In this document: one piece after another, positions 1-10,232 of the stretch
How the letters are laid out: every line of letters starts with the position of its first letter
Position numbering within the stretch: the first letter of the stretch is position 1
Origin: Phycisphaerae bacterium
GTDB lineage: Bacteria; Planctomycetota; Phycisphaerae; Tepidisphaerales; Tepidisphaeraceae
DNA length: 55,420 nucleotides
Assembly: GCA_030448225.1 (NCBI GenBank)
Contig: JAUJNJ010000045.1
Span: 1-55,420, forward strand
Direction of reading: 5' to 3'
The notes under the pieces: generated by a model
The model's input: only the letters and a program-made list of their open reading frames with translations
The model's database searches: none
What the model was told of the DNA's origin: nothing
Program-made: the position numbers and the translations under genes

Positions 1-76
1 CCCCCCACTCCCGCCCTCGACACCCTCCCTCACCCGCTCGCCCTACACCCCGCTCGTCCGATCGAACACCGCGAGA

Positions 77-106
77 GATCCTTCGCTGCGCTCAGGATGA
101 CACGCT
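77..106. repeat. Single copy of a dispersed GATCCTTCG...AGGATGAC repeat
   Basis: This stretch reads GATCCTTCGCTGCGCTCAGG followed by ATGACACGCTC. The same unit, in both orientations, forms the outer arms of the nested palindrome at 8614-8833. It lies in the non-coding left edge of the window, upstream of the glycosyltransferase gene. No gene is supported between 1 and 195. Confidence 0.6.
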
Positions 107-195
107 CCCGCGAACCACTACTTTTAGAAGCGCTAAAAGGCTGCCCGATGGCCCCGGCATTTGGGCAAATCCCGGCGGCGCGGTAGGTTGCGGCG

Positions 196-1524
196 GTGAG
201 GGTTGAGTCGCCGCGATACGTCTCCCGCCTGCTCGCCGGCGTGCTGCTCGCCGCGCTGGCGCTCCGCCTCGGGTGGGGGTTCGTGCAGCCGACGGACGAG
301 GCGTCGATCCTGCGCCTGCCGGACCAGCGCGAATACCTCGAGGCCGCGCGCAACCTGCTCGGCGGGCGCGGGTTGACGTTCTACGACCCTCGCTTCGAGG
401 ATCAGGTCTATGCCGTTCGCATGCCGGGTTACCCGCTGCTCGTGGCGGCGTGCCGGGCGAACGTGCGGCTGGTGCGAGTCGTGCAGGCCTTCGTCGACAC
501 CTCGACCGTGCTGGCCATCTTCCTCCTCGCCCGCCGATGGCTCCCGCCGGGGCGGTCGCTGTTCGCGGCGGCGCTCGTGGCGCTCAACCCGTTCCTCGTC
601 TACTTCTCCGGCCTGCTCCTGTCCGAGACGCTCTACACGGCGATGCTGGCGTGGGGCATGTGCCTCCTCGTGCGATCGGCCCCGCCATTATCGGACATCG
701 ACCCCGCCGACCCGAAACGGCCGCACCCGTGGCGGGGCGTGCTTACGTGGCTCGGCGGGGGGGTGGTGCTGGCGCTGTCGGTCCACGTGCGGCAGTCGGG
801 CCTGCCGCTGGCGGTCGTGCTCGGCATTGCCGCCGCATTCGTGAACCGCCCGGCCGCCGCCCCGTACCATCGGAGGTGGCCGCTGCCGGTCGGCACCACG
901 ATGCTGCTGCTGACCGGCCTCGCCCTGCTCCCGTGGGCCTACCGCAACAGCCGGGTGATCGGCACCTGGGTCTGGACCACGACCAACGGCGGCATCACGG
1001 CTTACGACGGGCTGCACCCCGACGCCACCGGCGCCAGCGACCAGACGTTCGTGAAGGACATGCCCGAACTCCGCGGCATGAACGAACTCGGCCGCGACGA
1101 ATACCTCGCCTCGCGGGCGAAGCGGTTCGTCGGCGAGTACCCCTGGCGGGTGGCGGAACTGGCAATCGTGAAGACGAGGCGGACGTGGTCGCCGGTCCCG
1201 CTGAGCGAGGATTACCAGGGACTGAAGTATCAGCTCGTCGGCTACCTGTTCAGCGTGCCGTTCGACCTGCTCGTGCTTATCGGACTGTTTACCCGGCGGC
1301 GGGCCGGCGGCCTGCGGGCGTCGGCGAAGGCGTTCCTGTTAATACCGGCGCTCTACTTCACGTTCGTCCACGCGCTGTCGGTCGGATCATTGCGCTACCG
1401 AATCCCGGTCGAACCGCCGATGGCAGTAATAGCCGCCGCCGCGATGGCCCGACTGCCCGGCGGCGGGCTGGAGTGGAAGCGGGCGAGGGAAGTGGGGAGT
1501 GCAAGAGTGGGGGGTGGGGAGTAG
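196..1524 (+). CDS. GT39-like polytopic membrane glycosyltransferase
   Basis: Predicted inner-membrane protein of 442 residues that probably transfers a sugar from a polyprenyl-linked donor to an envelope acceptor. The first residues form a hydrophobic helix, followed by an acidic loop (TDEAS, about residues 33-37) and then SLFAAALVALNPFLVYFSG and more helices. That helix and loop pattern fits the dolichyl-phosphate-mannose-type GT39/ArnT fold, in which an early periplasmic acidic residue is catalytic. The GTG start at 196 opens directly into the first helix, and I see no better start. The last codons (REVGSARVGGGE) run into a GGGGAGTG-rich repeat-like tract. The frame is uninterrupted. The donor and acceptor cannot be told from sequence alone. 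Confidence 0.72.
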   Translation: MRVESPRYVSRLLAGVLLAALALRLGWGFVQPTDEASILRLPDQREYLEAARNLLGGRGLTFYDPRFEDQVYAVRMPGYPLLVAACRANVRLVRVVQAFVDTSTVLAIFLLARRWLPPGRSLFAAALVALNPFLVYFSGLLLSETLYTAMLAWGMCLLVRSAPPLSDIDPADPKRPHPWRGVLTWLGGGVVLALSVHVRQSGLPLAVVLGIAAAFVNRPAAAPYHRRWPLPVGTTMLLLTGLALLPWAYRNSRVIGTWVWTTTNGGITAYDGLHPDATGASDQTFVKDMPELRGMNELGRDEYLASRAKRFVGEYPWRVAELAIVKTRRTWSPVPLSEDYQGLKYQLVGYLFSVPFDLLVLIGLFTRRRAGGLRASAKAFLLIPALYFTFVHALSVGSLRYRIPVEPPMAVIAAAAMARLPGGGLEWKRAREVGSARVGGGE

Positions 1525-1569
1525 GAGCCGTGCGGCGTCCTGCACGAACGAGACGATCTGCGTCGTGAT

Positions 1570-1622
1570 GTGACCCTTGACTCTTGATCCCTGACCCCTG
1601 ACCCCCTGACTCCTGATCCCTC
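1570..1622. repeat. Short tandem repeat, CTTGACTC/CCTGACCC/CTCCTGATC units
   Basis: Between the glycosyltransferase and the AsmA-like gene, degenerate 7-8 base units (CCTTGACTCTTGATC, CCTGACCCCTGACC, CTGACTCCTGATCC) follow one another. The reverse-complement units occur at 3722-3757 inside the next gene, and both orientations occur at 49569-49691. The tract lies just upstream of the ATG at 1638 and contains no obvious ribosome binding site. Confidence 0.7.
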
Positions 1623-1637
1623 TCCTCCCCCCCGCGC

Positions 1638-4600
1638 ATGATCCGTCGCCTCGTGAGTCCCGACCGCCTGTTCGACCACCCCTGGCGGTCCGGGCACCCG
1701 TTCTGCCGCCGCACGGGGCGGCTGCGGCGGTGGGTGATGATCGTGCTGCTGCTGGTCCTGAGCTGCGTGATCGGCGGCTACGGGTACCTGACCGACTCCA
1801 ACCGCGTCCGCGCGATGGCCGAGTCGTACCTCGGGACCCTCATCGGCGGGCGGGTCACGGTCGGCGGGGCGACGCTCTCGGTCTTCGAGGGCCTGCGCCT
1901 CGACGACGTCCGCGTCCACGTCGACGACGGCGCGGCCGCCGACGCGCTGCTGTTCGGCGCGCAGACGTTCGTGATCAAGTACGACCCGCGGTCGATGCTC
2001 GGCGGGCGGCTCGAGGCGACGCAGATCATCGCGCAGAAGCCGTACGTCCACCTCACCGAGAACCTCGACACCGGCGCGTGGAACTGGCACCGGCTCGGCA
2101 CGTCGCGCCCGCGGCGGCCGCGCCCGCGGAGCGGGAGCCCGCCGGCGCCGATGTCGCTGCCGGAGGTCATGCTCCGCAACGCCCGCGTCGAGATCAGCGA
2201 AATCCGCGACGGCCGCCTCTCGACGCTCGGGTTCATGACGCTCGACGGACAACTCCTGCCCGCCGGCCCCGCCGGCGGCGCGGGGGAGGCGCGGCGCTAC
2301 AACTTCGACCTCCAGAGCCGCGGCGTCAGCGAGGGCGTCGGCCCGTACGTCACCGGCACGATCGTCCCGGCCAGCGGGCAGGTGTCGGCCCGGCTGATGA
2401 ACTTCGAGTTCGGACGCGACGTGCTGTCGATCCTGCCCGCCGAGGTCCGCAAGTGGTGGGAGCGGCACGAGCTGTCCGGGCGGGTGAACATCCCGGTCCT
2501 GACCTACGCGCGGGCGCGCGACGGGAACCGCGCCCGCTTCAAGGTGGAGACGGACCTCAACGGCGTCACGCTCGCCGTGCCGGCCGAGGAGTGGCTCACC
2601 GGCGACGAGGCCCGCCGCCTCGCCCACGCCCGCCGCGCGATCGGCATGATGAGCGACCTGCACGGCCTGGCCGGCTACCCGGTCCCGCCCGGCGCGCCGC
2701 AGGCGGCCGAGGGCGAGGCGGGGGAGGAGGACGCGTACGTCCCGCCGCCGGCGAACGTCCCCGCGCCCGGCGAGGCGCTCGACCCGGTCGCCCGCCTGAC
2801 GAGCATGGCCTACCGCGTGCCGGTGCGGCTCGAGCACGTCGCGGGCAAGTTCGTCTTCACCGAGGACGGGATCGAGATCCGCGACGTCAGCGGCCGCGTC
2901 GAGAACAACGGGCTGAAGATCGCCGGCCGCATCGAGGGGTACCGCCCCGACGCCAGGGCGACGTTCCGCGTCAGCTCGTTCGACACCGAGTACCTGATCA
3001 TCCCGGCCGCCCCGCGGTACATCAACTCGTTGCCGCCGCAGGTGCGCGAGCTCTACGAGCAGATCCGCCCGCAGGGCAAGGGTCGCCTCGTGCTCGCGCT
3101 GTCGCGACCCGAGCCGGGGGCCCGGCCGGTGGTGAACGGGCAGCTCGACATCCTCGACGGGCAGTTCGTCTACGACAAGTTCCCCTACCCGCTCCGCAAC
3201 GCGACCGGCCGCATCCTGTTCGGCCGCGACCCGCAGACGGGGCTCGACCGCGTCGCGATCCAGCGGCTGCGCGGGCGCGGCATCGAAGGCGGGCCGAACC
3301 GCGACACGTTCATCACCGTCGACGGCCGCATCGAGCCGCTCGGCCCCGACGCCGGCGTCAGCGTCACGGTCCGCAGCGAGAACGTTCACTCCGAGGAGGC
3401 GCTGCGGCAGGCGTTCCCGAAGGAGGTCCGCGAGGCGCTGACGGTCTTCGACGCCGGCAACACCGGCCGCTACCCCACGTTCAACGGCGACTTCGAGTGC
3501 CGCATCGTCCGCCCGCTCGGCTACCGCACGCAGTGGAGCTTCGACACCGACGTGAAGCTGCACGACGCCAGCGGCGTGCTGGCCGCTTTCCCGTACCCGA
3601 TGAAGGGCGTGAGCGGCGAGCTGCGCGTCCGCAACGGGTACGTCGACATCGTCCGCGCGTCGACGCGGCAGGGCGACGCGTCGATGGACATCACCGGCCG
3701 CGTCGCGTGGGGCACGGGCCAGGAGTCGGGGGTCAAGAATCAAGAGACAGGAATCGACGCCGGAGCGGCTGGCGGTGCGGCGGCGGCGGCGCGCGACCCG
3801 TTCCGCCGGGCGGTCGCGGCGCGGCCGGTGACGGACATCCGCGTGGACGTGCGCGGGCTGCCGATCGACGCCGACCTCGTCGCCGCCCTGCCCGCCGAGC
3901 GCCGCCCGTGGCTGGAGCGCGCGGCGCTGTCGGGGCGGCTCAACGTCACCGGGCGCGTGTTCGAGGCGAAGCCGGCGCCCGGCTCGGCGGCGGCGGCGGA
4001 CGCGCGGCGGGCTCCGGGTGCGGCCGCTCGACTACGCGTTCGACGTCCTCGTCGTCGGCGGGCGGATGAAGCCGCTCGGCGGCGCGTTCGAGGTCGGGGG
4101 GATCGGCGGGCGGCTGAAGCTCACGCCGACGCGGATCGAACTCGTCGGCGTCGAGGGCCGCCGCGGCGACGCGTCGCTCGCGGCCAACGGCCACGTCGAC
4201 TGGTCCGAGGCCGCCGCGCCGCGGCGGACGTGCTGGTGACGGCCGACAACCTCCCGCTCGACGCGCCGCCCTACGAGATGCTACCGCCGCCGCCCGGCGC
4301 GCGGGTGGACGAGGTGCAGCCGGTCGGCACGGTCGACGCCGAGGTGACCTACCGCGGCGCGGCTCGGCGGCACGCCCGCCGACGGGCCGCCCGCCCCGTC
4401 GTCGGCGTCCGCCGCGGTGCCCGTCGCGGCCGACGCGCTCGCGGCCGACGCGCTCGCCGCCGGCGGCGCCGCCCTCGGCGTCGTGATCAAGCCGCGGGAC
4501 CTCGCCGTCACGTTCAGGCCGGTGCCGTACCCGCTCGAGCAGGTCGCCGGCACGATCCGCATCGACGGCGGGCGCGTCCGGCTCCAGGACGTCTCGGCCC

Positions 4601-5772
4601 GCCACGGCGACGCGAAGCTCACGCTCGCCGGGACCGGCACGCTCGGCGCGCGCTCGGCGTGGGACCTGAAGCTCTCGGCCCAGGACGTGCCGTCCGACGA
4701 CCTGCTCCGCCGCGCGCTGCCCAAGGGCGTGTCGGAGCTGATCGACTCGCTGAAGCTCAAGGGCCGCCTCGGCTTCGAGTTCTCCCGCCTCGTCTACCGC
4801 AGCCCGGCGGGCGGCGGCGGCGGCGGCGCCGACGGGGCGGCGGGCGTACAGACCGTCCACCTCGGCGCGGCGGCGCCGGAGCCGGAGGTAGACCTCTCGG
4901 TCCTCGTCAGCGTCCGCGAGGGCAGCCTCGAGGCGGGCGTCGAGCTGACGCAGGTCGAGGGGCGGCTGAGCCTCGACGCGTCGGTCCGCGGCGGGCGGCT
5001 GTCGGCGCTGGGCGGGACGGTCGCCGTCGACTCGATGCGCATGGCCGACCGCGCGGTGCGCGACTTCCGCTGCGAGCTGGTCAAGCCGGCCGACAAGGGC
5101 GAGCTGCGCCTCGACAAGATGGCCGGCGAACTCGCCGGCGGCGAGCTGGCGGGGAGCGTGAAGATCGTCTACCCCGAGACCGGCGCCGGCGCCCGCTACG
5201 GCGCCGACCTCGTCGTCCGCGGCGCCGACGTGCGGGCGCTGGTCGACGAGCCGGAGAGCGACCTGCGCGGGCAGGTGACCGCGAGCCTCAGCGTCGAGGG
5301 CGCGTGGGACGACCCCGCCGCCCGCCGCGGCCGCGGCGACGTCGTGGCGTCGGGGCGGGAGATGTACCGCATCCCGCTGCTGCTCGGGCTCTCGCAGGTC
5401 ACGAACCTGGCCGTGCCGGTCAGCAGCCCGTTCAAGGAGGCCAGCGCGCGGTACAGCATCCAGGGCCAGCACATCGCGTTCGAGAACATCGAGCTGCGCG
5501 CCAGCAACATGCTCATGACCGGCGAGGGCCACCTCGACTTCGGCACGAAGCGCGTCGACCTGACGTTCGTCACTGACAACCCCCGCGGCCTGAAGGTGCC
5601 GTTCCTCAACGACATCTTCCAGGGCGCCCGCCAGGAACTGCTCAAGATCCACGTCCGCGGCACCGTCGAGGAGCCGAAGGTGTCGGCCGGCCTCATGGGC
5701 ACGTTCACCACGACCGTCGACGAAGTCTTCCGTGGCGACGCCCCGGCGGGGCGGGCGAAGAAGAAGAAATAG
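1638..5772 (+). CDS. AsmA-like envelope biogenesis protein (broken by frame changes)
   Basis: Large protein of about 1,375 residues with a single N-terminal membrane helix (residues about 32-50) and a very long beta-rich region. The start of the mature part (MAESYLGTLIGGRVTVGGA) and the C-terminal ELLKIHVRGTVEEPKV segment match AsmA/YhdP/TamB-type proteins, which bridge inner and outer membranes and help move lipid or assemble outer-membrane components. Three frame changes are needed, near 4005, 4220 and 4370; the protein can be followed through all of them. Codons near residue 695 (QESGVKNQETGID) are made from the GTCAAG/AGTCAGG repeat family, inserted in frame. The start is ATG 1638; the nearest alternative is the methionine at about residue 34. 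Confidence 0.78.
3722..3757. repeat. In-frame copy of the GGTCAAG/AGTCAGG repeat within the AsmA-like gene
   Basis: The sequence GGAGTCGGGGGTCAAGAATC plus AAGAGACAGGAATC belongs to the repeat family at 1570-1622 (opposite orientation) and 49569-49691. Here it is translated as a hydrophilic linker between two beta-rich segments, so the element can sit in coding sequence without breaking the frame. Confidence 0.6.
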
Positions 5773-5963
5773 GTCCTCGTCGTCCGAACTCCTCCCGAGC
5801 GATCGAGGGCCTGGCGCGGCGGGCGAAGGCGTCGGCTACGCGCCTACCCGAATATCCCGACATCCGCCGTTTCGCCCGAGGTCCGAATGGCCCGCTGCGG
5901 GTTATCCGGACAGCTCAAATGGGGCGCGGGCAGTCGGTCGGCTTCTTCATATAGTTGCCCCCC

Positions 5964-6914
5964 ATGAAATACCGCAGGCTCGGGAAGAGCGACCTCAAGG
6001 TCTCGGTGATCGGCGTCGGCACGTGGCAACTCGGCGGGGAGTGGGGCAAGGACTACACGCAAGCCGAGGCCGACGCGATGTTCCGGCGGGCCGAGGACGT
6101 CGGGATCAACCTCGTCGACACCGCCGAGTGCTACGGCGACCACGTCTCCGAATCCCTCGTGGGCAACGCGATCGCGAGCAGCCGCGACAAGTGGATCATC
6201 GCGACGAAGTTCGGCCACCACTTCACCGGCTGGCAGCAGCGGGACACGGTGTACGACCCGGCCGACGTCGTGCGGCAACTCGAGCGGTCGCTGCGGGCGC
6301 TGCGGACGGACGTCATCGACCTCTACCAGTTCCACTCCGGCGCCGACGCCGAGTTCGACACGCCCGGCCTCTGGGACACGCTCCGAAAGCAGCAGGAGAT
6401 GGGCAAGGTCCGCCACCTCGGGATTTCGATCAGCGCCAAGGGAGACCGCCTCCGCCAGACGCAGCGGGCGACGGAGGTGGGAGCGAGCGTGATCCAACTC
6501 GTCTACAACCGGCTGGAGCGGGCGAAGGAGGCCGACGTGCTGCCGTCGTGCGTGGCGCAGGACCTGGGCGTGCTGGCGCGCGTGCCGCTGGCGAGCGGCT
6601 TTCTCAGCGGCAAGTACCAGCCGGGTGAGGCGTTCCCCGCCGGCGACGTCCGCACGACGCACGACCGCCAGAAGGTGGACGACATGCTCCGCGAGGCGCA
6701 GCGCGTGCAGCGGGAGGAAGTGCCGCCCGGCGTGCCGATGGCGCGGTGGGCGCTGGCGTGGTGCCTCCAGCACCCCGGCGTCACGAGCGTCATCCCCGGC
6801 TGCCGCGACGCCGGCCAGGTCGAAGCGAACGCGGCGGCCGCGGAACTCGACATCGTGGCAGACGATCACGCGCAGGCGTGGCAAAAGGGCTCAAGCCGTG
6901 AATCCGGTGGGTGA
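5964..6914 (+). CDS. Aldo/keto reductase
   Basis: NAD(P)H-dependent oxidoreductase of the aldo/keto reductase superfamily, 316 residues, cytosolic TIM barrel. The catalytic tetrad is visible: Asp52 and Tyr57 (VDTAECYGDH), Lys82 (IIATKFGHHF) and His124 (LYQFHSG). A C-terminal cofactor-binding segment (GVTSVIPGCRDAGQVEANA) is present. The ATG at 5964 is preferred to the TTG at 5955 because the family begins with the MKYRRLGKSDLKVS strand. The substrate is unknown; the closest general type is the YghZ/PdxI-like 'general stress' reductases. The frame is intact and the gene stands alone. Confidence 0.9.
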   Translation: MKYRRLGKSDLKVSVIGVGTWQLGGEWGKDYTQAEADAMFRRAEDVGINLVDTAECYGDHVSESLVGNAIASSRDKWIIATKFGHHFTGWQQRDTVYDPADVVRQLERSLRALRTDVIDLYQFHSGADAEFDTPGLWDTLRKQQEMGKVRHLGISISAKGDRLRQTQRATEVGASVIQLVYNRLERAKEADVLPSCVAQDLGVLARVPLASGFLSGKYQPGEAFPAGDVRTTHDRQKVDDMLREAQRVQREEVPPGVPMARWALAWCLQHPGVTSVIPGCRDAGQVEANAAAAELDIVADDHAQAWQKGSSRESGG

Positions 6915-7408
6915 CAGATGAGGCCGATGCGGCAGCGTCGGCGTGAAAGCTTACCCATCTTAGTGCCTTGCACGCCGCAATCCGGCTCGCGCCGCGCGAT
7001 CAGGTCTATCAACGGCGACCGGCGGGCCGTACATTCAGACGCCGCGCCCGGCCGGCAGGGCGAGGTGCGAGCCGCGCCCGGTCCGCTCCCGCGATAGCCG
7101 GACGCCGCGAGGTCAAGATTACAAGTTTCGGCGTCGCAGGAAGATATCGACACTTGGGGTCGCGTGTTCGGCTAATCGCGATCATCTCGCGGGCATCGAA
7201 CCGCGACGGGCCGAGAGTCGTATGAAGAGTGTCAACTGCCCCGACGGCGGATGACCGCCAGCGGTTCATTTCGGCCCTTTTGTCGGCAGATTCTTATTGC
7301 GGTCACGCTCGTAGTTCGTACTTTGATCGCCTGCCTTCGAGCCGCCCCGGCCCCCGGGTGTGGAGATGCCTCGAACGCACGTCCGTGAAGCGCCCCCGGG
7401 AGAAACGA
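6915..7408. other. Gene-free 494-bp region upstream of the PEP-CTERM protease
   Basis: Only shadow frames are present. The region is less GC-rich than the flanking genes, especially around 6945-6970 and 7115-7180, so it probably holds the promoter of the secreted protease. I could not identify a confident sigma-70 or sigma-54 promoter pair or a riboswitch. Confidence 0.5.
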
Positions 7409-8491
7409 ATGATGCGACGACTTCTGATGGCCGGTACGGCCTGCGCCACGCTCGTCTGTGCGGCCACCCCTGCGTCGGCGGAGTTGCGGTTCAACTTCCA
7501 GTCGACGGGCAACGCGCAGGCAGACGCCGGCTTCAGGGAGGCCGGCAGGCGCTGGTCGTCGTTGTTCAACGACGACATCACCATCAACATCGCGTCGCGG
7601 TTCTCGGCCCTGCCGACCGGGGTCATCGGGTCGGCGCAGTCGGAAACCATCGGGTCGCCGCCGAGTTACACGAGTGTTCGTAACGCGCTCGTGGCCGACG
7701 CCCGGTCCGCCGCCGACAGCACGGCCGTCGCCAACCTGCCGGGCGGCCCGTCGCTGAGCTTTTACACGAACGACCGCGCCGGGAACCGGTATCTCGACAA
7801 CAACGCGAACAACAACAACAACTTCCTGGACGTGAACCGCGCCAACGGCAAGGCGCTGGGCCTGGTGCCGGCGAACGACCTGGGCAACGACGCGACCATC
7901 ACGTTCAGCAGCACGTTCCCGTTCGACTTCGACCCGTCGAACGGCATCGACTCCGACAAGATCGACTTCGTCGCCACCGCCGCCCACGAGATCGGCCACG
8001 CGATGGGGTTCGTCAGCGGCGTGGACTCCGTCGATTACTACTCCGGTCGCGGCCCCGGGGCGAACGCCGACTTCAACGGCACCGCCGCGGGCATCGGCAC
8101 CCTGGAAGATTTCGCGGTCTTCAGCCCCCACGACTTGTTCCGCTACAGCTCCAGCTCGATCGCCACCGGCGGCGACGTGCTCGAGCTCGCCTTCAACCAG
8201 CCGGCGTTCCACTCGACGAACGGCTCGACGCAGATGGGCCCGTTCTCGACCGGCGATTCCAACGGCGACGGCGAGCAGGCGAGCCACTGGAAGGACAACA
8301 TGGCCCTGGGGCTGCTGGACCCGACGATCGGCTTCGGCGAGGTCGGCCGGATCACCGACAACGACATCCGCGCGTTCGACGTGATGGGCTACAACGTGGT
8401 GCCCGAGCCGAGCGGCCTGGCGCTCGTCGGCGTCGCCGCCGTCGCGATGCTCCGCCGCCGCCGCGAGCTCAACTGGATGCGCGCCGCGTGA
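7409..8491 (+). CDS. Secreted PEP-CTERM zinc metalloprotease (NF038122-like)
   Basis: Exported protein of 360 residues. A signal peptide (MMRRLLMAGTACATLVCAA, cleaved near ASA) is followed by a metzincin-like domain with zinc motif HEIGHAMGF (His193, Glu194, His197). The C-terminus carries the tripartite exosortase sorting signal: VVPEP, a hydrophobic stretch GLALVGVAAVAML, then an Arg-rich tail. I infer that it is processed and anchored by the exosortase at 19146-20354. The start is ATG 7409 with GGGAGAAA just upstream; the longer in-frame extension to 7229 lacks a signal peptide. Asn/Asp-rich loops (NNANNNNNF) suggest calcium or surface-exposed turns. The frame is intact, and a strong terminator hairpin follows at 8530. 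The catalytic target is unknown. Confidence 0.9.
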   Translation: MMRRLLMAGTACATLVCAATPASAELRFNFQSTGNAQADAGFREAGRRWSSLFNDDITINIASRFSALPTGVIGSAQSETIGSPPSYTSVRNALVADARSAADSTAVANLPGGPSLSFYTNDRAGNRYLDNNANNNNNFLDVNRANGKALGLVPANDLGNDATITFSSTFPFDFDPSNGIDSDKIDFVATAAHEIGHAMGFVSGVDSVDYYSGRGPGANADFNGTAAGIGTLEDFAVFSPHDLFRYSSSSIATGGDVLELAFNQPAFHSTNGSTQMGPFSTGDSNGDGEQASHWKDNMALGLLDPTIGFGEVGRITDNDIRAFDVMGYNVVPEPSGLALVGVAAVAMLRRRRELNWMRAA

Positions 8492-8529
8492 GGCCGCCAC
8501 ACGTCAGGCGAACGAAAGCTGAACATCAC

Positions 8530-8558
8530 AGCCGCCGCCGGGTCGCCCGGCGGCGGCT
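8530..8558. terminator. GC-rich terminator hairpin after the PEP-CTERM protease gene
   Basis: A perfect 13-base stem (AGCCGCCGCCGGG / CCCGGCGGCGGCT) with a TCG loop lies about 40 bases past the stop codon and is followed by GTTCGTTT. The T tract is short, but position and stem strength fit an intrinsic terminator. Confidence 0.8.
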
Positions 8559-8613
8559 GTTCGTTTATCGCGAACGCGGCAAAGGGCTTCAAAAGTGCCG
8601 GTCTGCAACCGCT

Positions 8614-8833
8614 GTCATCCTGAGCCGCAGCGAAGGATCTCCCGCGGTCCTCGCTAGGGTCACGGTGTAGCGTGTCATCCCGAGGGAGCGGTAGCGACTG
8701 ACCCATCTCGGGGCGGAAGCTCGCGCGGCCTCAGCCCGAGATGGGTCGTCGCTGTCGCTCCTCGATGACACGCTACACCTGACGGTGATCCGCTCTGGAA
8801 CTCAGGGCGATCCTTCGCCGCGCTGGGGATGAC
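8614..8833. repeat. 220-bp nested palindrome made of two dispersed-repeat units
   Basis: The outer arms (8614-8640, GTCATCCTGAGCCGCAGCGA and on; 8809-8833) are inverted copies of the unit seen at 77-106. Inner arms of about 45 bases (8664-8712 and 8735-8779, reading GGTGTAGCGTGTCATCC ... and its complement) pair almost perfectly around a 22-base centre. The element fills the gap between the PEP-CTERM protease terminator and the 3' end of aroA. It has no coding frame of its own. It could be a REP/MITE-like non-autonomous element, or a bidirectional terminator between the convergent genes. Confidence 0.8.
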
Positions 8834-8854
8834 CACCTGCTGGCAGCGATACTT

Positions 8855-10232
8855 TCAGACCCTCAAAGTCCTCGAACGCCGTGGAGCTTGCCGCCACGAG
8901 GCGCTGCGGTCCCGCTCTATTCGTCCGCTGCCGGCGTCGCCGGCCAGCAGTTTGGCGAGGTCGTCGAGCGTAGCCAGTAGGTCTTGTTCACGCACTGCGG
9001 GTCGCGGATCCGCACGCCGGCCGTCCGCGTGCCGGCCGCGAAGCTCATCGCCATGCGGTGGTCGTCGTACGTGTCGATCGAGGCGGGGCGGAAGCGGCCG
9101 TCCTCCGGCGGGTGGACGGTCAGGTCGTCGCCGTCGACCGCCACGTCGCCGAGCTTCGTCAACTCGGCGGCCAGGGCGGCGATGCGGTCGGTCTCCTTCA
9201 CGCGCAGCGTGCAGCCCGCGGATCGTCGTCGGGCCGTCGGCGAACAGCGCGGCGACCGCCAGCGTCTGGGCGGTGTCGGGCATGTTCGCCAGGTCGATGT
9301 CGATCCCCTCGAGGCGGTCGGTGCCGGTGACCGTGATGAAGTCCTTGCCGAACACGAGGTCGGCGCCCATCTGGTGCAGCACGTCGGCGAACCCCACGTC
9401 CCCCTGCAGGCTCCGCTTGCCGAGTCCCTCGATCGTCACCGTCGCCCCCGGTGGAGGTACAGGCGGCCAGGAAGTAGGTGGCGTTGTCGCGTCGGGCTCG
9501 ATCGGGTAATCGGTCGCGCGGTAGGCGCTTGGGGATCACGATCCGCCGCGGCACGCCGCTGGCCGGGTCGCGGATCAGTTCCGGCGTGACGTGGAACTCG
9601 TCCATGAAGCGCATCGTCATCGCGACGTAGGGCCAGCTCGTCTGCGGCCCGTCGAGCAGCACGTGCACCTCGTTGCGCGCGTAGGCCGCGACCTGCAGGA
9701 CGGCCGACAGGTACTGCGACGACTGGCTGCCGCCGAAGCGGGCGAACCCGCCGGGGAAGCCGTCGGCGAGGACGCGCAGCGGCGGGAACCCTCGGCACGC
9801 GCCGTAGGTCGTCCGCACGCCGAGGTTCTTCAGGAGGTCGGCCAACTCGCGGATCGGTCGCTGCCGCATGCGCGGCACGCCGTCGAGCGTGAACGTGCCG
9901 CGGCCTGCGCCGCGCAGGCGGCGGCGAGGAAGCGGATCGTCGTGCCGCTGTTGCCGCAGAAGAGGTCCCGCGCCGGCGGCCGGGATCGCGCCGCCCGCGT
10001 GGACGCGCGCGACGTTCGCCCCGCGGTCGACGTTCACCTCGAACCCGAGCCGGGCGAGGCCGTCGAGCATCACGAGCGTGTCGTCGGCGAACAGGACGTT
10101 CGACAACGTGCTGACGCCGTCTGCGAGCCGCGGCCAGCACGAGCGCGCGGTTCGTCGGGCTCTGGACCCCGGCGGCGCCATCGTCGCGGCGAAGGGCCGG
10201 CTGACCGGGTGGATCGTCAGGTCGTCGCTCAT
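8855..10232 (-). CDS. aroA: 3-phosphoshikimate 1-carboxyvinyltransferase (EPSP synthase), frames broken
   Basis: AroA transfers the enolpyruvyl group of phosphoenolpyruvate to shikimate 3-phosphate in aromatic amino acid synthesis. Reading across frames gives the family signatures in order: N-terminal [13 protein letters not shown], the [12 protein letters not shown] motif (near 9960), [26 protein letters not shown], the [21 protein letters not shown] region, [13 protein letters not shown], and the C-terminal [13 protein letters not shown]. At least five single-base frame changes lie between 8960 and 10150. The start is ATG 10232. The stop is uncertain (8855 or 8917, depending on the final frame). 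Conservation of every motif on both sides of each break argues for sequence error rather than a dead gene. The gene stands alone, with no other aro gene in the window. Confidence 0.88.

Noticed and set aside
1395..3743. 782-residue open frame on the minus strand, opposite the AsmA-like gene
   Set aside because: It is Arg/Ala/Asp-rich with no recognisable motif. It is an antisense shadow made by the high GC content and codon bias of the true gene.
3946..5652. 568-residue minus-strand open frame
   Set aside because: Same antisense shadow of the AsmA-like gene; the composition is reversed and no domains are present.
7229..7408. N-terminal extension of the PEP-CTERM protease
   Set aside because: It would hide the signal peptide; ATG 7409 has a ribosome binding site and begins the signal directly.
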